Assembly: GCA_964372115.1 (NCBI GenBank)
Contig: CAYJPN010000014.1
Location: 1 to 64,000, forward strand
DNA length: 64,000 nucleotides
Reading direction: 5' to 3'
Origin: CG2-30-36-16 sp964372115
Lineage (GTDB): Bacteria; Bacteroidota; Ignavibacteria; Ignavibacteriales; Ignavibacteriaceae
The stretch's first letter is position 1, and each line of letters starts with the position of its first letter. Under the pieces are notes generated by a model. The model ran no database searches. It worked only from the letters and a program-made list of their open reading frames with translations, and had not been told where the DNA came from. This document shows positions 8,583 to 17,517 of the stretch, one piece after another. A program made the position numbers and the translations under genes.

Positions 8583-11500
8583 TGGTTAAAAAAGCTGTAA
8601 AGAAATTTAAAGGCGATAGGAAATATTTTGCTATCGTCTTTTTTATGTTAATACTTATTCTTATAACCGGTATAATTACACCTTATCTTGCCGATAAAAA
8701 ACGTGACGGCTGGAAGGAAGAACTTGCCGGCAAAATTTCTAATATTCAGTCCTCAATCAACCGGATTTTTAATGAAAAACAATTATCACTCCTTAACACA
8801 TCTAATGCTTTAAAAAAAGAGCTGCGTAATAATCTCGGAACAAAAGGTAATACGTTCGGCGATTTAATAGAACTTATAAATCGTGATGTTTATAAAGATT
8901 ATTCGGTACAGGTTATCGCTCCGAACGGAAAAATAATTGCGTGGAATGGCAAGATTGCAATTCCACAAAAAGCTATTTTCCCTTTGCAGCGACCGGCGGG
9001 TGAAACATTTTTTTACAGCCGCGAAATAATGACATATCTAACGGTAATCGATACTCTCTTTGTAGAAAACGACCAGTTTTATTTTATCCTAAGCCGGGGT
9101 ATTGAAAAGCACTATTCTCTTCAAAACGAATATTATTTTGATATAAATTTCAGCAATGAACTTTCGAACCTCTTTGTAACCGAATGCGAAATTGATTATA
9201 ACCCGTTTACATCTTCAACAAAAGACGGAAGAAAATATTCTTTTGAATTAGTAAATAATGCCGGTTATAAAATCGGTTTGGTTACAATTACAAAACCCTC
9301 GCTCGAAGTATCTGTTAACAATTTTTACGAACTATCATCAAAAGTACAATCGGTAATTGTTGTTTTCGGGTTTATATTTCTGGCACTTGGCTTTAGAAGA
9401 GAATACGGATTATTAAAATACCGATCATTAAAACTATCGCTGTTCGGTTTTTACCTCATCTTTTTTAGATGGGTAATTTTTGTGGTTGGCTTCCCATCAA
9501 ATTTAATCGATGGACCTTTATCCGATCCGGCTTACTTTGCCTCATCTCTTGGGCGCGGAATTGTAAAATCGCCAATAGAGCTTTTTATAACCTTGCTGTT
9601 TACCTTAATATTTGCTGTAAAAGCTTATAAATTTTTGATAAATTATATCGAGTTGAACCGGGGAAATACATCCGGGTATAAAACTGCCAAATTTCTTTTT
9701 TCATTTGTTTCAGCCGCATTTTTTTTAGTGTCTCTAAGAGGTTTAGCTGCGTCGGTTAAAAGTGTTATTTTCGATTCTGCTCTTCGTTATTTTCGTGAAC
9801 CTAATTTACTGCCGAGCGAAATTTCTTTAATGATGAACTTAAATTTGCTGCTGCTCGGCACAACGGTAATTTTGCTTCTTGTAAGTTATCTTCTTGTAGT
9901 AATCAGCAGCCTCGAGTGGATGAACCGCCGGTTAAAAAAAATGGGGTTCTGGTCGGCGTTTGTTTTTATTGAAGCTGCCGGAATAGTCTATATAAAAACA
10001 CAAAAGGAGCCGCTGATAACTCCTATAATGAGTGTTATTTTTATTGCCTTAATTTTTGCTTTTGCTTACCTCGTTTACTTTAAAAACCGCAGAACGGTTT
10101 ATAATTATATTTATGCCGCAGTGGCTGCATCCCTCATTTCCATTACAATGTTAAACTTTTTTAACATGGAATTAGAACGTCAGTCACTTAAAACTACAGC
10201 GTTCGAAATTAACCGCCCGAATGACAATTTGTTAAAATTTCTCATTACAGAGATGATAACAACCGCTTCAAAAAATAGAGATGTGGTTACAGCATTTTCG
10301 GAAAGGCTTACAAACTATGACGCACTTGCCTTTAAAATATGGAGCGGCAGCGGGCTGCAGCGCGAGACGTTAAACTCGGCTGTAATTCTGTTGGATAAAT
10401 ACAAAAAACCGCTCGGTAAATTCGAAATAGGTATGAATGCTGATTACATTCCGGCGGTTCCGAACAATTTCCGTTCAGACTCCACAAGAACCTACGACGC
10501 TGAGTTTGAGAATGAAAGAGATGTTAAGCTTTTCGGAAGCATAATCCCTGTATTTGAAAGAAATATATTAAAAGGATACATCGCCGCCTCAACCGGTTTT
10601 GATATAGAAAGTTTTAATTCGGGCAGAATACCTGAGTTTCTCGAATCACGTAAAAATTATTTGAATTCTGTTATCGACCCACGCGAAATAAAAATCTTTG
10701 AGTTCGAAAATTCTCGTCTGATTTCAGTATATGGCGATATTTATCCGTCGCTCGACCAGGCAAAACCAATATTAAATGCAAAGTTATCGGTCGATCAGGA
10801 AGCATGGGTAAATTTATCATTAAATAACGAATTATATGTTGCATTCGTTATGCGTACAAACGATAACGGGCAATTGAAAACCACTGCTGTACTTTTGCGC
10901 GATAAACATTTTACATGGAAGCTTTTTAACTTTTTCAAAATTTTTATAATCCACTCTTTGTTTATTATAATTTTGTTTTTTGTTTTATTTTTATCGCGGT
11001 TAAATAAATTTAAATACTCATTCCGTGCACAGCTTCTCGTATCATTTTTTGTAATTTCGGTTATCCCGGTTGTAATTCTTGCCGCGTATAACCGCCAGGT
11101 TGTTGAAGACCGAAGCCGCTCCGCAGTGTTCAACGAGCTAAATGAACGGATTGATTATGTTGAAAAACATGTTAAAGCGCAGTTAACAAAATATAAAGAA
11201 CGAAATTTATCCACAGCGTTTATAAATGCGGGGAAAGAACTTGGTATTTCATTCGGAGTTTATTCTGCGTCAAACTTAATTTTTAATACAAACCAGCAAT
11301 ATTATAATATTGGTCTGTTTCCTGAAAAGTTAGACCCGAATGCTCATTACCAATTAAATTATCTAAGTTACCGTGAGTTTTTAACCGGAGAAAAAGTTGA
11401 AAATTATAATTACAGTGCATTTTATAAAAAAATAAATCTTAATGGTGAAGACCTGATAATCGGTGTAAATGAGGCTTTCAACAAAGTTAAAATTACTTTT

Positions 11501-12427
11501 TCACTTATAGATGTTGATGTTTTTCTTTTTGGAATTTACTCTTTTGCGGTAATTTTAATTTTATTAATAAGTACAATACTGGCAAATAAAATTTCATCCC
11601 CCATTCGTAAACTTACAAAAGCCACAGCCGCTGTTGGTCATGGCGACTTTAATGTTGAACTTGTTAACAAAGAACGTGGTGAATTACGCGATTTGATTTC
11701 AGGATTTAATTCGATGACAAGAGAACTCCAGCATAACCAGTCGGAACTTGCCGAAATGGAACGGGAGAGCGCCTGGAAAGAGATGGCGAAACAGGTCGCA
11801 CACGAAATAAAAAATCCTCTTACTCCGATGAAACTTGCTGTGCAACAACTTATGGCAGCATACCGTGATAAATCAAAGAACTTCGATTTAATGTTTGAAA
11901 AACTTACCGCCACGCTTTTAAACCAGGTTGATAGTTTGAGCGCAATTGCATCTGAATTTTCGAGGTTTGCAAAAATGCCGAGCATTAATTTGGAGCGGGT
12001 GGATATCGTTCCGGCAGCACAAGACACTATAAACCTATTTACCGATGAAAAAGTAACTATTAATTTGAATACTAATGTTGAGCAGGCATTGATTGAAGCC
12101 GACAACGCTCAGCTTAGAAGAATGTTTATAAACATGATAAGAAATTCAATTCAGGCTAATGCCGATAAAATAACAATCGGGATAAAACACACTTCGGATA
12201 AATTTGAGATTTTAATTTCTGATAACGGTTATGGGATAACCAATTCGGATAAGGAAAAAATATTTGAAACGAATTTTACTACAAAAGCAAAAGGCATGGG
12301 TATCGGTTTAAAACTGACGAAAAGATTTTTAGAAGGAATAAACAGTTCAATTGAATTAATTAGTTCCTCCAATGAAGGGACAACATTTAAAATTGAAATT
12401 CCATCTTTGAATATAGGTAACAGTTAA
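8582..12427 (+). CDS. Very large NtrY-like membrane sensor histidine kinase
   Basis: 1281 aa. A long multi-pass sensor region (TM segments near residues 15-35, 255-275, 285-310, 335-355, 370-395, 425-445, 465-530, 785-840 and 980-1000) encloses two extracytoplasmic parts. It is followed by HAMP (NKISSPIRKLTKATAAVGHG), a HisKA H-box (HEIKNPLTPMKL, His near 1075), an N-box (NMIRNSIQAN) and a G-box (DNGYGIT). The H-box and HAMP arrangement resemble NtrY-family kinases. It overlaps the DUF4783-like gene by one base, and its stop abuts the ATG of the AddA-like gene with no gap. No response regulator is adjacent, so its partner is elsewhere. The ligand is unknown. Confidence 0.88.
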   Translation: MVKKAVKKFKGDRKYFAIVFFMLILILITGIITPYLADKKRDGWKEELAGKISNIQSSINRIFNEKQLSLLNTSNALKKELRNNLGTKGNTFGDLIELINRDVYKDYSVQVIAPNGKIIAWNGKIAIPQKAIFPLQRPAGETFFYSREIMTYLTVIDTLFVENDQFYFILSRGIEKHYSLQNEYYFDINFSNELSNLFVTECEIDYNPFTSSTKDGRKYSFELVNNAGYKIGLVTITKPSLEVSVNNFYELSSKVQSVIVVFGFIFLALGFRREYGLLKYRSLKLSLFGFYLIFFRWVIFVVGFPSNLIDGPLSDPAYFASSLGRGIVKSPIELFITLLFTLIFAVKAYKFLINYIELNRGNTSGYKTAKFLFSFVSAAFFLVSLRGLAASVKSVIFDSALRYFREPNLLPSEISLMMNLNLLLLGTTVILLLVSYLLVVISSLEWMNRRLKKMGFWSAFVFIEAAGIVYIKTQKEPLITPIMSVIFIALIFAFAYLVYFKNRRTVYNYIYAAVAASLISITMLNFFNMELERQSLKTTAFEINRPNDNLLKFLITEMITTASKNRDVVTAFSERLTNYDALAFKIWSGSGLQRETLNSAVILLDKYKKPLGKFEIGMNADYIPAVPNNFRSDSTRTYDAEFENERDVKLFGSIIPVFERNILKGYIAASTGFDIESFNSGRIPEFLESRKNYLNSVIDPREIKIFEFENSRLISVYGDIYPSLDQAKPILNAKLSVDQEAWVNLSLNNELYVAFVMRTNDNGQLKTTAVLLRDKHFTWKLFNFFKIFIIHSLFIIILFFVLFLSRLNKFKYSFRAQLLVSFFVISVIPVVILAAYNRQVVEDRSRSAVFNELNERIDYVEKHVKAQLTKYKERNLSTAFINAGKELGISFGVYSASNLIFNTNQQYYNIGLFPEKLDPNAHYQLNYLSYREFLTGEKVENYNYSAFYKKINLNGEDLIIGVNEAFNKVKITFSLIDVDVFLFGIYSFAVILILLISTILANKISSPIRKLTKATAAVGHGDFNVELVNKERGELRDLISGFNSMTRELQHNQSELAEMERESAWKEMAKQVAHEIKNPLTPMKLAVQQLMAAYRDKSKNFDLMFEKLTATLLNQVDSLSAIASEFSRFAKMPSINLERVDIVPAAQDTINLFTDEKVTINLNTNVEQALIEADNAQLRRMFINMIRNSIQANADKITIGIKHTSDKFEILISDNGYGITNSDKEKIFETNFTTKAKGMGIGLKLTKRFLEGINSSIELISSSNEGTTFKIEIPSLNIGNS

Positions 12428-15400
12428 ATGTTAACCCCGCATCAACAAGCCGCTTTAAATATTGACAAGCACATAAGCCTTACCGCAAATGCCGGTTCGG
12501 GCAAAACTTTTGTGCTCTCGAAACGGTATCTAGAAATTGCGCTGAAAAAAGACGTTACACTGCGAAACATTGCGGCAATTACTTTTACCGACAAAGCCGC
12601 AAGCGAACTGTATAAAAAAATAGCAAACGAAATTGAAGAAAATATTGAAAACAGCACCAATCAGGGACTGACGAGAAAATTAGAATTTTTGCGGCGCCAG
12701 CTTATCTCGGCAAACATTTCTACAATTCATTCATTCTGCATTAACGTATTAAGGCAGTTTCCGGTTGAAGCGGGAATAGATGCTAACTTTACACCGATAG
12801 ACGAACAAACTTCAAACGAACTGGTTGAACTAAGTATTGAGGATATAATAAACCACCATTTAACAAGCGGTGATGAGGAATTAAAAAATTTAATACGACT
12901 GTTCGGTTCCAAAGCCGCTTTTTCGCGACAAATGTTTTCTTTGATTAAAAACAGAAAAAATGTTTTGATTTGCGCGGAGAATATTTATACAGCTGATATT
13001 CAGGATATCGCTCATTTTTTTGATTCCACATTTAATCAGCTCGTTAATACACTTTTAAGCGATTTTCAAATCCGGTTACTTGAAAGCATAAAACGGATAA
13101 ACGAAAATGTGCTTTTAACAAAACCTGAAAACAAACATGGTTTACAGATTGCTTCACTGCTTAATCAGTACAAACAAGTAACAAAACCATCAGAACAAAT
13201 AGGTATTTTAAAACAGGTTATGCAGCTAATCTGCACAACATCCGGAACAATAAGAAAACAGGGATACTTTAAGGACGGGTATGACAGGTTTACAAACGAA
13301 ATATCGTTTGTCGAAAAATATTTTTCGTTTTTTAAAAAGCTTGAAATAACCGATGATGCGGAGAGAATAAACAGAGCGCTTGCAGAATTCGGCAAGGAGC
13401 TTCTCAAATTTTTTTACAAAATATTATCCGTTTATGAAAAGAAAAAAACCGAAAACGGATTCCTTGATTTTGAGGATATACTTCTTCTTACACAAAACAT
13501 TATTGCGAGTGATGATGTCCGTGGTTATTTAACCTCTCAGTACAAATATATAATGATAGACGAATACCAGGACACCAACGAGCTGCAGTATAATATTTTT
13601 CTTCCGATACTTGATGGACTTAAAAAAAATAATTTGTTTGTTGTCGGTGATGAAAAACAAAGCATCTATATGTTCCGGGATGCCGAGTTAGAAGTTTTTG
13701 ACCGGACAAAAAATGATATAAAAAATGCCTCCGGTGGTGAACAGCTTATATCTCTGCCGGATAGTTTCCGGATGAGTCCGGCAATATGTCTTTTTACAAA
13801 TACACTCTTCAAAAAACTTTTTGAAAACCCGAACCCGCAATTTAACGAGGTTGCTCATTCTGATTTGGTTTGCGCACGAACTGACGATACGTTCGGCGGT
13901 GTTGAACTGCTCATCCTAAAAAAAGAAAAAGATGTTACACTTGAAAACGAATTGCCGGAAGCAGAACTCGTTGCAAAAAAAATTCTTCAAATAAAAAAAC
14001 AAACCGAAATAAAGTGGAGCGACATTGCTATACTTTGCCGTAAAAGAAGTCCGTTTGCCGATCTTGAAAAAATATTTGTGAAGTATAAAATTCCCTTTAC
14101 AATAATAGGCGGTAAAGGATTTTTTCAGCGACAAACTATTTATGACATCTATAATTATTTTTCATTTTTGTTAGACCCGGACAATGATACCGCTTTAGTT
14201 GGAATTCTTCGCTCGCCGTTTTTTACAATTTCAGACGCAGAGATTTTTAAACTTTCGTTGATAGACAAAAAAAGTTACTTCGAAAAATTAAAAGCAAAGT
14301 CTGTGTCCGACGCAAAACTAAAAAAAATATGCGCTTTTCTTTCTGAAAATATTTTGCTTTCAAAAAATTCCGACATCCCCGCTGTTTTAAGAAAAATATT
14401 AACCGAAACCGGTTATACAGCTGTTGTAGCCTCACGCGCTAACGGAATTCAGGAAACCGCAAATGTTGAAAAACTTATTAAACTCACTATTCAGTTTAAT
14501 GCAAGCGGTTACAAAACTTTGTATGATTATGTAAATTTCTTAAAAGAAGCTATCGAATCGCTTGATGATGAAGCCCAGGCTGCACTTTCGGATGAATCAA
14601 ATTCTGTAAATATCATGACCGTTCATCAATCAAAAGGGATGGAGTACAGTTATGTGTTTTTATACAAATGTGCCGAGGGCGCGCAGCAGAGTATGGTAAA
14701 AGCAAAACAAATTTCGGTTGATAAAAACTTTGGACTCCTGACAAAACTGCCGCTTGATAATAATTACTTTGCAGATTATCTGCCGGCGCCAATACTTTCT
14801 GTTACGGATTATATTTCCAAACGAAAACATCTTGCCGAACTAAAACGTTTATTTTATGTTGCCGTAACAAGGGCAAAAGATTATTTAATAATTTCTGCCG
14901 AAATTAAAGATACAATAGGAGAAAGTACATTTATCGGTTTATTAAAAGAAGGATTAAGCATTGATTTTGATGCGGAAAGTCACCGGTTATCCGGAGAATT
15001 AAATTACCTGTTAAACGAAGATGGGTTTAAGAATGCAGCAAAAACAATCTCATTGGAAATCCCAATAATAAAAGAATTAATCGTTGTGCCAACGGATGAT
15101 TTCGCTATTACCGATGTTAAAGAAATTAAAAAATATTATTTAAATAAAATAGAGGATTTACCGTCGGAAGAATTTATTTCGGCAACAAAAGTTGCTGTTT
15201 ATACGCAGTGTCCGGTTAAGTATCAGTTAACGTACGATTTCGGTTTTACAAATATTTTCAGCAATTATAAAAAATGGAAACAAGCGAATAAAAATATTTC
15301 GGTAAAATACGAGTTTAACGCTGCAGAAGATATCAGCCCGAATGAAACGGATAACGATCAGAAAAGTTTTGCCGACGTAAAAGGCAGAATTGTACATAAG

Positions 15401-16000
15401 GCATTGCAAAAATCAATCGGTTTACCCGCGTTGGATATTTTTGTCGAAACTGCGCTTCATCAAGAATTAGACTCATTAACGTTTGATAAAAATAAAGCCT
15501 TTACTCTGAAGGAAGATATAGTAAAAGATTTGCAAAATTTTCTTTCATCAAAAACTTACAAGAAGTTGAGCGAAGTTAGAGTTAGTTTTAACGAGTACGA
15601 AGTATACTTGAAAGAAAACGATTATTATCTGTACGGAATAATTGATAAGCTTATAATCGACGATAAAAAAATAATCATTACAGATTACAAAACCGACGAT
15701 ATTTCACTCATTCAAATACCGGAAAGAGCAGCAAATTATTTAACTCAATTGAAATTTTATTCCTATATTGTGTGCCGATTATTTGACAATTTTGAAGAAT
15801 TAATTCTAAAACTGGTTTTTATTAAACATCCCGATGAAATCGTAGAGCAAACTATATTACCGGAGCAAACAAAAACGATTGGTGAAGAGATAAAATCGAT
15901 GAGTGAAGTTGTGCGTGCCGGTAAGTATATTAAAAATAAAAACCATTGCGGCAATTGTTTATTCACATTAAATAAAAAAGACTGTATAAAAGAGGTTTAG
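12428..16000 (+). CDS. AddA/RecB-like helicase-nuclease with a putative Fe-S staple
   Basis: A double-strand break resection enzyme of superfamily 1, 1190 aa. Walker A is TANAGSGKT (about 18-26), motif II is IMIDEYQDT (about 375) and motif VI is AVTRAKDYLII (about 812). A C-terminal PD-(D/E)XK nuclease has GRIVHKAL (about 985) and the catalytic IIDKL...ITDYKTD segment (about 1071-1089). Four cysteines frame the nuclease: one in CPVKYQ (about 928) and CGNC...C (1174, 1177, 1186). That is the layout of the 4Fe-4S staple known from AddB, AdnAB and Cas4 nucleases. It would need a partner such as AddB, which is not in the window. The start abuts the kinase stop (TAAATG). Confidence 0.88.
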   Translation: MLTPHQQAALNIDKHISLTANAGSGKTFVLSKRYLEIALKKDVTLRNIAAITFTDKAASELYKKIANEIEENIENSTNQGLTRKLEFLRRQLISANISTIHSFCINVLRQFPVEAGIDANFTPIDEQTSNELVELSIEDIINHHLTSGDEELKNLIRLFGSKAAFSRQMFSLIKNRKNVLICAENIYTADIQDIAHFFDSTFNQLVNTLLSDFQIRLLESIKRINENVLLTKPENKHGLQIASLLNQYKQVTKPSEQIGILKQVMQLICTTSGTIRKQGYFKDGYDRFTNEISFVEKYFSFFKKLEITDDAERINRALAEFGKELLKFFYKILSVYEKKKTENGFLDFEDILLLTQNIIASDDVRGYLTSQYKYIMIDEYQDTNELQYNIFLPILDGLKKNNLFVVGDEKQSIYMFRDAELEVFDRTKNDIKNASGGEQLISLPDSFRMSPAICLFTNTLFKKLFENPNPQFNEVAHSDLVCARTDDTFGGVELLILKKEKDVTLENELPEAELVAKKILQIKKQTEIKWSDIAILCRKRSPFADLEKIFVKYKIPFTIIGGKGFFQRQTIYDIYNYFSFLLDPDNDTALVGILRSPFFTISDAEIFKLSLIDKKSYFEKLKAKSVSDAKLKKICAFLSENILLSKNSDIPAVLRKILTETGYTAVVASRANGIQETANVEKLIKLTIQFNASGYKTLYDYVNFLKEAIESLDDEAQAALSDESNSVNIMTVHQSKGMEYSYVFLYKCAEGAQQSMVKAKQISVDKNFGLLTKLPLDNNYFADYLPAPILSVTDYISKRKHLAELKRLFYVAVTRAKDYLIISAEIKDTIGESTFIGLLKEGLSIDFDAESHRLSGELNYLLNEDGFKNAAKTISLEIPIIKELIVVPTDDFAITDVKEIKKYYLNKIEDLPSEEFISATKVAVYTQCPVKYQLTYDFGFTNIFSNYKKWKQANKNISVKYEFNAAEDISPNETDNDQKSFADVKGRIVHKALQKSIGLPALDIFVETALHQELDSLTFDKNKAFTLKEDIVKDLQNFLSSKTYKKLSEVRVSFNEYEVYLKENDYYLYGIIDKLIIDDKKIIITDYKTDDISLIQIPERAANYLTQLKFYSYIVCRLFDNFEELILKLVFIKHPDEIVEQTILPEQTKTIGEEIKSMSEVVRAGKYIKNKNHCGNCLFTLNKKDCIKEV

Positions 16001-16011
16001 AAAAAGTCACC

Positions 16012-16473
16012 ATGCTTAAAGAAATAAAACAAATAAAAGAATTGGATATAATTGAGAAGGAGTTAAGCTCTTTGAGCGCAGGGCTTCTTGCATTCAGCGC
16101 CGAGGATGGCGAAAAAATAATTCACCACCCTTCTACATTTTTATATCACGATAAAAATATATACGTGTTTATTTTTAACGAGGAAATTTTAGAGAAAATT
16201 GTTTTCGGCGCACGCGCAAGTTTTTCTACAATTCGAACCGATAAATTTAGAAAAACAAAAAAGGACGCGGAACCTAAATACGATTTTTTTTCGGTCAGCG
16301 TTAAAGGGGCAATGAAAAATGTCGATGATCAAAAGACATTTGAGGAGGTTAAGAAAAAATATCTCGGTAAATATTCTTATGACCCGGAAAATGAAGATAA
16401 CACACTGTTGATGGAAAATTTAATTATAATCGATTCGGAAGAACTTCAAGCAATTGAAGAAAAAGGAGGATGA
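16012..16473 (+). CDS. PNPOx-like split-barrel protein
   Basis: 153 aa, probably a cytosolic flavin- or heme-binding split barrel of the pyridoxamine-phosphate-oxidase-like superfamily. The fold pattern is a first strand (GLLAFSAEDGEKIIHHPSTFLYHDK), a second strand pair (NIYVFIFN), a basic segment (ARASFSTIRTDKFRKTKK) and SVSVKGAMKNVDD. The exact substrate cannot be read from the sequence. It lies 11 nt after the AddA-like gene and overlaps the amidase start region; the amidase ribosome site is inside its last codons. Function remains open. Confidence 0.55.
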   Translation: MLKEIKQIKELDIIEKELSSLSAGLLAFSAEDGEKIIHHPSTFLYHDKNIYVFIFNEEILEKIVFGARASFSTIRTDKFRKTKKDAEPKYDFFSVSVKGAMKNVDDQKTFEEVKKKYLGKYSYDPENEDNTLLMENLIIIDSEELQAIEEKGG

Positions 16474-16475
16474 TT

Positions 16476-17501
16476 ATGCGCCTTTTTATTTTATTTCTAA
16501 TAGCTTCGCTTTTTATTGCCGGATGCTCTTCCGGTGTATTTTATGAAGTGCCTGTGGAGTTAAAAAACAAAGAGATAAAATCAGAATTTATAAAAAAATA
16601 TTCCCCCTATTTTACGGAGAAAAAAATTTTTATCGACCCCGGGCACGGTGGCGAAGATAAAAGGAGCGTTAGTGTAAACGGTCTTACAACCGAAGCAGAA
16701 ATAAATTTGAAAGTAGGATTGGCTCTTAAAAATTATCTGCAGCAAGCCGAGGCAGTAGTTGAAATGTCGCGTGACAAAGATGCTACAGTTGATCTTAAAG
16801 AACGCTCGTATATGGCTAACAGGAGCGGCGCCGACCTTTTTATAAGTATTCATCACAATGCACCGGGCAGTGATGCCCAGACATCGATAAATTATACTTC
16901 CACATACTACCATGCAAAAGAAACCGACTATGAATATGACCCGGGAGAGAGAGACTTAGCGCGTTTTATTCAGCGTGATCTGGCATATGCCATGCGCAAT
17001 TCCGGCGGTCTTGGTTCTTTTGACGGCACTTATTCAGATTATTTTATTTATCCCAAAGCAGGTTTTTCTGTTTTACGCGTAACCGAAATACCTTCGATTC
17101 TCGTAGAGTGCGGCTTTTTTACAAACCCTCACGAAGAGTCGCGTCTTGTTGATGACAAGTTTAATCAAATTCAGGCGTGGGGTATTTTTAGAGGGTTGGC
17201 TCGTTATTTTGCAGCCGGCGCTCCTGTAGTTAAACCGGTTGATGAAAAAACATCTTATCCCGCAGGCACTGTTAAATTAAAATATCAGCTTGCCGATTCA
17301 ATTGGGATAGACTCGTCGAGTATAGTCGTACAATTCGACAGTACTAACGTACCGGAGATAAAGTTTGACAAGACAAAAAGTGAATTAACCATATGTCTAA
17401 ACCCGATTAAAGCCGGTGACTACGAAATAAAAATTATTGCCGCGAATAAAAACGGCGTTCATAATTTTGCTTATAAGAAAACAATAAAAATAACTAACTA
17501 A
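16476..17501 (+). CDS. N-acetylmuramoyl-L-alanine amidase (Amidase_3), lipoprotein
   Basis: A zinc amidase that cuts the stem peptide from MurNAc in peptidoglycan; 341 aa. It has a lipobox signal (LFIAGCSS, Cys about 17). The catalytic domain carries the zinc ligands in DPGHGG (about 49-54), the Glu in TEAEINLK, the His in SIHHNA (about 124) and the general-base Glu in LVECGFFTN (about 210). The last 100 residues form an Ig-like beta domain. ATG 16476 is 6 nt after a strong AAAGGAGG; the in-frame ATG at 16470 sits too close to that site. Membrane anchoring implies periplasmic cell-wall remodelling. Confidence 0.92.
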   Translation: MRLFILFLIASLFIAGCSSGVFYEVPVELKNKEIKSEFIKKYSPYFTEKKIFIDPGHGGEDKRSVSVNGLTTEAEINLKVGLALKNYLQQAEAVVEMSRDKDATVDLKERSYMANRSGADLFISIHHNAPGSDAQTSINYTSTYYHAKETDYEYDPGERDLARFIQRDLAYAMRNSGGLGSFDGTYSDYFIYPKAGFSVLRVTEIPSILVECGFFTNPHEESRLVDDKFNQIQAWGIFRGLARYFAAGAPVVKPVDEKTSYPAGTVKLKYQLADSIGIDSSSIVVQFDSTNVPEIKFDKTKSELTICLNPIKAGDYEIKIIAANKNGVHNFAYKKTIKITN

Positions 17502-17517
17502 ACATAGAGGCATTTTA

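Noticed and set aside
11638..12105. 155-codon minus-strand frame inside the kinase
   Set aside because: It is a shadow of the HAMP/HisKA coding sequence; no signal of its own.
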